Below, one piece after another: positions 7,785-11,877 of a stretch of 11,877 bases of DNA (the stretch's first letter is position 1; each line of letters opens with the position of its first letter). A model generated the notes under the pieces. That model was not told the DNA's origin and did not search any database. It worked only from the letters and a program-made list of their open reading frames with translations. Origin of the DNA: JBOFFC01 sp051648405 (GTDB lineage Bacteria; Planctomycetota; Planctomycetia; Pirellulales; Lacipirellulaceae). The stretch covers positions 1 to 11,877 of the forward strand of contig JBOFFC010000115.1 in the NCBI GenBank assembly GCA_051648405.1, read 5' to 3'. The translations under genes were made by a program, and so were the position numbers.

Positions 7785-10055
7785 GTGGCTTCCCTCGCCG
7801 ACAGCCTGGTCAGCAGTTCGTCGCGGACGCTCCCGATCCGCGCGCGGCCCGACCTTGAGGCGAAGCGCCAGCGGTACCAGGGCCGCGTTTACTGGGTCGT
7901 GAAGGACCCCGTCGCGCTCCAGTACTTCCGCTTCGAGGAAGAAGAGTTCTCGCTCTTGGGGATGCTCGACGGCGAGTCGAGCCTCGACGAGATCATCGCG
8001 CAGTACGAGGCCGTGTTCCCCACGCAGCCGATCCGCTCGGAGGAGCTGCAGCAGTTCATCGGCACGCTGCACCGCAGCGGCCTGGTGATCGCCGACGCCC
8101 CCGGCCAGGGGGAGCAGCTCAACAAGCGGCGCGGCGAACGCAAGCGCAAGGAGCTGATCGGCAAGTTCACCAACATCCTGTCGATGCGGTTCAAGGGGAT
8201 CGACCCCGACCGCCTGCTGACCTGGATGCTGACGCTCGGGCCGATTCGCTGGTTCTTCTCGACCCCGGCGCTCGTCTGCTGCTCGCTGCTGATGCTCGCC
8301 GCGGCGACCCTCGTGCTCGTCGAGTTCGACGTCTTCCAGTCGAAGCTCCCTTCGTTCCAGACGTTCTTCGCGGCGCAGAACTGGGTGCTGCTGGCGTCGA
8401 TCCTGGGTGTGACCAAGGTCCTGCACGAGTTCGGCCACGGCCTGTCGTGCAAGCGCCTCGGGGGGGAGTGCCACGAGATGGGGGTCATGCTGCTGGTGCT
8501 GACCCCCTGCCTGTACTGCAACGTCAGCGACAGTTGGATGCTCCCCAACCGCTGGCACCGCGCGGCGATTGGCGCGGCGGGGATGTACGTCGAGTGCGTG
8601 ATCGCGGCGATCTGCACGTTCGTCTGGTGGTTCACCGAGCCGGGTTGGTTGAACTACGTCTGCCTGAACATCATGTTCGTCAGCTCGGTGAGCACGGTCC
8701 TGTTCAACGCCAACCCGCTGCTGAAGTACGACGGGTACTATATCCTCAGCGACCTGATGGAGGTCCCGAACCTCCGCCAGAAGGCGTCGACGATTCTCAG
8801 CCGCAAGCTCGGCAAATGGTGCCTGGGGCTCGAGGAGCAGGACGACCCGTTCTTGCCGCGCCGCAACCAGTGGCTGTTCGCCCTCTACACGGTCGCGGCG
8901 GCGCTGTACCGGTGGGTCGTCGTGCTCTCGATCTGCTACTTCTTGAATCAGGTGTTCGAGCCCTACGGCCTGAAGCCTCTGGGGCAACTGATCTCGCTGA
9001 TGGCGCTGTGGGGGCTCTTGGGCCAGCCCCTGTGGCAGCTCTACAAACACTTCAAAGTCCCGGGGAGACTCAGCAAGGTGAAGCGCGTCCCGTTCCTGGT
9101 GTCGTGCGCCGTCGTGGCGGCGGCGATCGCCGCGGTGATCTTCGTGCCGCTCCCGTCGTCGGTCCACTGCGCGGCGGTGATCGAACCGGCGGGAGCGACG
9201 AACGTCTACGTCGAGACCGCAGGGGTGCTGCGCGAGGTGTTCGTCAAGCACGGCGACCGCGTCGCGAAGGGGGACCCACTGGCGCGGCTCGAGAGCCCCG
9301 AGATCGACCTCGCGATCACCCGCCTCGAAGGGGAGTGCTCGGGCTACGAGGCCGAGATCCGCGCCCTCGAGGACATGACGTTCGAGGACCGAAGCGCCGC
9401 CTCGCAGATCGCCCCGATCCGCAAGAGCCTCGCTTCGGCCCGCGACCAACTCGCGAAACAGCGCGCCGACGCCGAGCGGATGACGCTCCGCGCCCCGTCC
9501 GACGGGCACGTCCTGCCGGCCACCTACGTCACGCCCCGCGCCGTCGATGACAAGGAGCTCGTGGCGTGGCACGGGACGCCGCTCGACGAGAAGAACCTCG
9601 GCGCCACGCTCGAGCCGGGGGACCGCCTCTGCCAGGTCGGCGACCCGGAGCGCTTCGAGGCCCGCCTCGCCGTGCACCAGGACGACATCGACCTCGTCGC
9701 CGAGGGGCAGCGCGTGCGGCTGATGCTCAACCAGTCGACCCACCTGACGTACGTCGGCAAGATCGACCGCATCTCGCGCGACGAGATGCCGACCACTCCC
9801 CCACGGCTGTCGAGCCTCACGCAGGGCCCGATCCCCACCGAGACCGACCAGTCGGGGGCCCCGCGCCCCCTGTCGCCGCACTACGACGCGATCGTCCCGC
9901 TCGTCACCCGCGACGCGCTCCCCGATGCGGCAAAGCAGGCGCACGACCTGCTGCGGCTGGGGGTCGTCGGCGAAGCCAAGGTCGCCATCGCCCCCCGCAC
10001 GCTGTGGAAGCGCGCGTGGCGCTACCTGACCAAGACGGTGAACTTCGACCTGTAA
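7785..10055 (+). CDS. PqqD-like / M50 site-2 metalloprotease / HlyD adaptor fusion protein
   Basis: A 756-residue polytopic membrane protein with three parts. Residues 15-105 resemble a PqqD-type winged helix (VYWVVKDPVALQYFRF, then FSLLGMLDGESSLDEI), a fold that often binds peptide leaders. Residues 160-420 are a multi-helix M50 (site-2 protease) core. It has the zinc motif HEFGH (H214, E215, H218) and a second metal-ligand motif NPLLKYDGYY with D316. Helices lie at about 160-182, 199-222, 263-283, 289-308, 366-386 and 400-418. A further helix (436-456) leads into a periplasmic HlyD module: lipoyl half 470-503, short coiled coil 505-565, second half 569-580 and 608-620, barrel 623-735, and a tail ending FDL. 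All protease ligands look intact. It starts with GTG at 7785 after CCCGAATTCCC, without a Shine-Dalgarno sequence; an in-frame TTG at 7737 is the only other upstream candidate. Last gene of the operon. The substrate is unknown. Confidence 0.9.
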   Translation: MASLADSLVSSSSRTLPIRARPDLEAKRQRYQGRVYWVVKDPVALQYFRFEEEEFSLLGMLDGESSLDEIIAQYEAVFPTQPIRSEELQQFIGTLHRSGLVIADAPGQGEQLNKRRGERKRKELIGKFTNILSMRFKGIDPDRLLTWMLTLGPIRWFFSTPALVCCSLLMLAAATLVLVEFDVFQSKLPSFQTFFAAQNWVLLASILGVTKVLHEFGHGLSCKRLGGECHEMGVMLLVLTPCLYCNVSDSWMLPNRWHRAAIGAAGMYVECVIAAICTFVWWFTEPGWLNYVCLNIMFVSSVSTVLFNANPLLKYDGYYILSDLMEVPNLRQKASTILSRKLGKWCLGLEEQDDPFLPRRNQWLFALYTVAAALYRWVVVLSICYFLNQVFEPYGLKPLGQLISLMALWGLLGQPLWQLYKHFKVPGRLSKVKRVPFLVSCAVVAAAIAAVIFVPLPSSVHCAAVIEPAGATNVYVETAGVLREVFVKHGDRVAKGDPLARLESPEIDLAITRLEGECSGYEAEIRALEDMTFEDRSAASQIAPIRKSLASARDQLAKQRADAERMTLRAPSDGHVLPATYVTPRAVDDKELVAWHGTPLDEKNLGATLEPGDRLCQVGDPERFEARLAVHQDDIDLVAEGQRVRLMLNQSTHLTYVGKIDRISRDEMPTTPPRLSSLTQGPIPTETDQSGAPRPLSPHYDAIVPLVTRDALPDAAKQAHDLLRLGVVGEAKVAIAPRTLWKRAWRYLTKTVNFDL

Positions 10056-10065
10056 CGCGCCGCCC

Positions 10066-10082
10066 CTGCTGCAACGCAGCAG
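10066..10082 (+). terminator. Possible end-of-operon hairpin
   Basis: CTGCTGC (10066-10072) and GCAGCAG (10076-10082) form a perfect 7-bp stem with a three-base loop, 11 nt after the stop of the M50 gene. It is followed by the repeat hairpin at 10091-10110 and not by a T-run. Together they may slow or end transcription, but a classic intrinsic terminator is not present. Confidence 0.35.
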
Positions 10083-10084
10083 AA

Positions 10085-10115
10085 GGCGAGCCGGCGGCGC
10101 CAGCCGGCGGAGTGA
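10085..10115 (+). repeat. 31-bp hairpin repeat unit, copy A
   Basis: Layout: GGCGAG, left arm 10091-10098, loop GCCA, right arm 10103-10110, AGTGA. The 8-bp stem has one G-G mismatch. It matches copy B at 29 of 31 positions and the minus-strand unit at 41-71 at 27 of 31. Confidence 0.75.
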
Positions 10116-10148
10116 TCGCGCAACGACCGAGCGCGCCGTTCGGTAGCG

Positions 10149-10163
10149 ACTCCGGCGGCTGGC
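10149..10163 (-). repeat. Degenerate inverted half-copy of the hairpin repeat
   Basis: Read on the minus strand, this stretch matches the right half of copy A (loop, right arm, start of AGTGA) at 13 of 15 positions. The left half beyond it is poorly conserved. It could pair with copy A to make a larger hairpin. Confidence 0.4.
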
Positions 10164-10410
10164 CTGCGCTCGCGGTGGTCCGCAGCGAGCCGCGCTGCGA
10201 TTTCTGCGCGTCAACGTTGATTGCGTGCGTGGGACCCGCTACAACCTGCGGTAATCCGTGGGCCGTGCGCTCGGCTCGTCCACCGGCGGCCACGCGGAGT
10301 CATCTGGCGCTGCTGAGTTGTTCGCGTTAACGGCGACCGTTCTGGCGACGCTGTCCCTTCTCTTCTGATCAATCATTCGAATCGTCGAGGGTGACGCCCG
10401 TCGATGCGTT

Positions 10411-10441
10411 GGCGAGCCGCCGGCGCCAGCAGGCGGAGTGA
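10411..10441 (+). repeat. 31-bp hairpin repeat unit, copy B
   Basis: Same layout as copy A: GGCGAG, left arm 10417-10424, loop GCCA, right arm 10429-10436, AGTGA. It differs from copy A only at unit positions 10 and 21. The change at position 10 repairs the G-G mismatch of copy A, while the one at position 21 breaks a different pair, so the stem again has seven of eight pairs. Confidence 0.75.
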
Positions 10442-10517
10442 CAGCGCCTTTGAGTTGGGCAACGGCGCGAGCGACGTGATTCGTCCGCCGCTGACAACAG
10501 CGCACTGTGGAGGGGCC

Positions 10518-11018
10518 ATGAGTCGCAGTCGTTGGTTGCTGCTGGCGGTCGCCCTGGCGGCGCTTGTCACGCACGCGAGCGTGCCGGTTGCGGCCCTTCC
10601 CCGTGGAGGCGAGCAGACCGTGGACGAAGCGCTCCTCTGCCAGAAACTCGACGCGTGTTTCGCGGGCGCCCGATCGACCACCGACGAACGCGCCCGCGAC
10701 GCGTACGTCGAGCAACTGTCGTTCCTCGTTCTCGCGGCCGGGAGCCAAGCTCGCGGCTCCGAGCGACTCGACGCGACCTTCGCACAGATCCAGCGCGAGG
10801 CGCCGACGCTCGCCGTGCCGCGCTTCGCGATGAGCCCCGCCGACCTCGAGCGGCTCCTGCGAGGCATGGCGGCGGGCGACCGCGATGACACGGCGTACGC
10901 CACCTATCGGCGCAGGGCGCGAACGATTTCGGAACTGATCGCCGACGCGAAGCGGGCGATCACCCAGAGGAGTGGCTTCGCCTTCGATCCGACCGTGAAG
11001 CCGACACGCAGTCAGTAG
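10518..11018 (+). CDS. Small secreted protein of unknown function
   Basis: A 166-residue product that I do not recognise. Residues 1-26 form a clear signal peptide: SRSR, a hydrophobic LLLAVALAALV core, and a likely cleavage site near PVAA-LP. The mature part is mostly helical, charged and Arg-rich, with only two cysteines (C41 and C47, spaced five residues apart), which might form a disulfide or bind a ligand. There is no membrane anchor and no known catalytic motif. The ATG at 10518 is preceded by GGAGGGG at 10509-10515, a strong ribosome binding site, and this start places the signal peptide first. A frame extension back to 10404 is rejected because it runs through a repeat unit. It is separated from the M50 operon by 462 bp and from the next gene by 41 bp, so it may be co-transcribed with the PEP-CTERM gene. 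Confidence 0.7.
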   Translation: MSRSRWLLLAVALAALVTHASVPVAALPRGGEQTVDEALLCQKLDACFAGARSTTDERARDAYVEQLSFLVLAAGSQARGSERLDATFAQIQREAPTLAVPRFAMSPADLERLLRGMAAGDRDDTAYATYRRRARTISELIADAKRAITQRSGFAFDPTVKPTRSQ

Positions 11019-11045
11019 TCCGTTAGTCCGCAGTAACTTAACAAC

Positions 11046-11050
11046 GGGAG
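11046..11050 (+). promoter_or_regulatory. Shine-Dalgarno GGGAG of the PEP-CTERM gene
   Basis: GGGAG lies 9 nt before the ATG at 11060 and fixes that start. The short gap from the previous gene contains no evident promoter or terminator. Confidence 0.6.
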
Positions 11051-11059
11051 TAAGACCTC

Positions 11060-11830
11060 ATGAAAGCGACCAAGGCGCCCTTCGGGGTAATCGTGCAGTT
11101 CGTGGTGGCGATGGTGCTCGTCGCCCCCGCAGGGGCGGTCGTGCACACGACGATCTACAGCGACGGGCTCACCACCGGCGAGTGGAACGGCCCCCAGATG
11201 GCGACGACGACCACGGCCGCGACGGTGAAATCGATGCTCTGCTGCGAAGCGGTCGGCGGCGGCTCGTGCTACGCGGCGGTGATCGACAAGGCGTACGCCT
11301 TCTCCTACGCCGACACAATCATGCTCCCCGAGGTCGGCAAGACGTTCGGCGGGGGCTTCATCGACCAGACGTTCAAGAACTCGACGAAGGTGCACGAGGA
11401 CTGGCACAAGGCGTACATCGACGCCCTGTTGACGTCCACCTACGGAGCCCTCGAGACCTGGAGCGCGAGCTACACCAGCAACAAGGCGAGCTCCGAGGAA
11501 GCCGCGATCACCCTCGGGCAGTCCGACCTGGCCACCGCGTTGATGGTCGCGAAGGACGCGTTCGTCGCCGACTTCAGCACCGACACGACGAACCCCGCGT
11601 TCGGCCACCAGAACGCCGTCGCCGTGATCCAGAACATTGGGGGCGTCGATACGTGGCGGTCGCAGAACCCCGATTGGGGGCAGGCCGCGGTCGATCACGC
11701 CAAGGCGATCAAGGTGAACTTCACCAAACTCCCCGGCGACTGCACCTGTGTCCCCGAACCGAGCGCCGCGCTGCTGCTTGTGGTGGGCGGCGCTGCGATG
11801 CGGCGCCGGCGACTCGCCCGCTGCGCTTGA
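11060..11830 (+). CDS. PEP-CTERM-anchored secreted protein with an HExxH-like motif
   Basis: A 256-residue exported protein. Residues 1-26 form a signal peptide (hydrophobic 9-24, then APAGA). The C terminus has the PEP-CTERM sorting layout: VPEPSAALLL at 231-240, a hydrophobic stretch to 247 and a basic cluster RRRR at 248-251. This tail is recognised by exosortase, which moves proteins to the cell surface or extracellular polymer. The middle contains KVHEDWHKAY (110-119), formally an HExxH pattern (H112, E113, H116) as in zinc peptidases, though the acidic residue after the Glu is unusual and no third ligand is obvious. Cysteines at 61, 62, 70, 228 and 230 could form disulfides. The domain family is unknown to me. 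An exosortase gene is not in the window. It is 41 bp after the preceding small secreted protein and may share its transcript. Confidence 0.85.
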   Translation: MKATKAPFGVIVQFVVAMVLVAPAGAVVHTTIYSDGLTTGEWNGPQMATTTTAATVKSMLCCEAVGGGSCYAAVIDKAYAFSYADTIMLPEVGKTFGGGFIDQTFKNSTKVHEDWHKAYIDALLTSTYGALETWSASYTSNKASSEEAAITLGQSDLATALMVAKDAFVADFSTDTTNPAFGHQNAVAVIQNIGGVDTWRSQNPDWGQAAVDHAKAIKVNFTKLPGDCTCVPEPSAALLLVVGGAAMRRRRLARCA

Positions 11831-11845
11831 ACCGGCTATCGCGCG

Positions 11846-11876
11846 CGGCTCGCCTCCTACGCCGGGAGGCGAGCCG
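11846..11876. terminator. Inverted repeat after the PEP-CTERM gene, made from repeat-family ends
   Basis: Perfect 12-bp arms (11846-11857 and 11865-11876) flank a seven-base loop, 15 nt after the stop codon. Both arms contain GGCGAGCCG, the 5' end of the 31-bp repeat unit, in inverted orientation. The window ends immediately after, so a T-run cannot be checked. A transcription-terminating hairpin is plausible; equally it may be two repeat insertions facing each other. Confidence 0.6.
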
Positions 11877-11877
11877 G

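Larger units (their letters stand above)
10056..10517. other. 462-bp intergenic region with hairpin repeats
   Basis: I see no gene here. The region contains a 7-bp hairpin right after the operon, two 31-bp repeat units about 326 bp apart, and a degenerate inverted copy at 10149-10163. The stretch before 10518 should hold the promoter of the small secreted protein, but no clear -35/-10 pair stands out. Frames on both strands through this region have no recognisable protein character. Confidence 0.6.

Noticed and set aside
7699..7902. 67-residue frame across the operon gap, with GGAGGT upstream of an internal ATG at 7720
   Set aside because: It reads through the inverted repeat and into the M50 gene in another frame, and the product is Pro/Arg/Ser-rich with no known character. 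A leader peptide cannot be excluded but is not supported.
7647..10214. 855-residue open frame antisense to the M50 fusion gene
   Set aside because: A long shadow frame typical of GC-rich DNA. The sense strand has clear HEFGH, membrane helices and HlyD motifs; the antisense product is low-complexity Arg/Glu/Leu/Val.
1..11877. CRISPR array, tRNA/rRNA genes, insertion sequence or prophage
   Set aside because: There are no regularly spaced direct repeats with unique spacers, no cloverleaf or rRNA sequence was recognised, and no transposase, integrase or phage protein is present in any frame.

Overview
The window looks like chromosomal DNA from a GC-rich planctomycete, most probably of the order Pirellulales. 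This is an inference from the gene content: a PEP-CTERM secreted protein, a large secreted protein with an acidic linker, and a three-gene set of membrane-fusion (HlyD-type) proteins. One of those carries GAF domains and another a PqqD-like domain plus an M50 protease. There are no tRNA or rRNA genes, no CRISPR array and no insertion sequence. The only mobile-like DNA is a family of short hairpin repeats between genes.

Left part (1-4112, all minus strand): lysA (diaminopimelate decarboxylase) has hairpin repeats downstream of its stop. Next comes a perfect inverted repeat that fits a terminator for a large secreted protein of unknown function, and then infA (translation initiation factor IF-1). 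The intergenic gaps and the terminator suggest these three are separate transcription units. A 390-bp divergent region (4113-4502) separates infA from the plus-strand genes and holds two GC-rich hairpins.

Centre (4503-10055, plus strand): three consecutive genes look like one operon. The first encodes two cytosolic GAF sensor domains, one membrane helix and a periplasmic HlyD adaptor. The second encodes a signal peptide followed by a soluble HlyD adaptor. The third encodes a PqqD-like domain, a polytopic M50 (site-2) metalloprotease core with HEFGH, and a C-terminal HlyD adaptor. No ABC, RND or MFS pump and no TolC-like protein is present in the window. The set therefore looks like a self-contained envelope machine that may sense a small ligand, bind a peptide, cleave in the membrane and hand over to an adaptor. 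This is the most interesting part of the window. A 73-bp imperfect inverted repeat sits between the second and third genes, just before a GTG start.

Right part (10056-11877, plus strand): a 462-bp non-coding stretch carries two near-identical 31-bp hairpin repeats. It is followed by a small secreted protein of unknown function and a PEP-CTERM-anchored secreted protein with an HExxH-like motif. The window ends in another inverted repeat built from the same repeat family.
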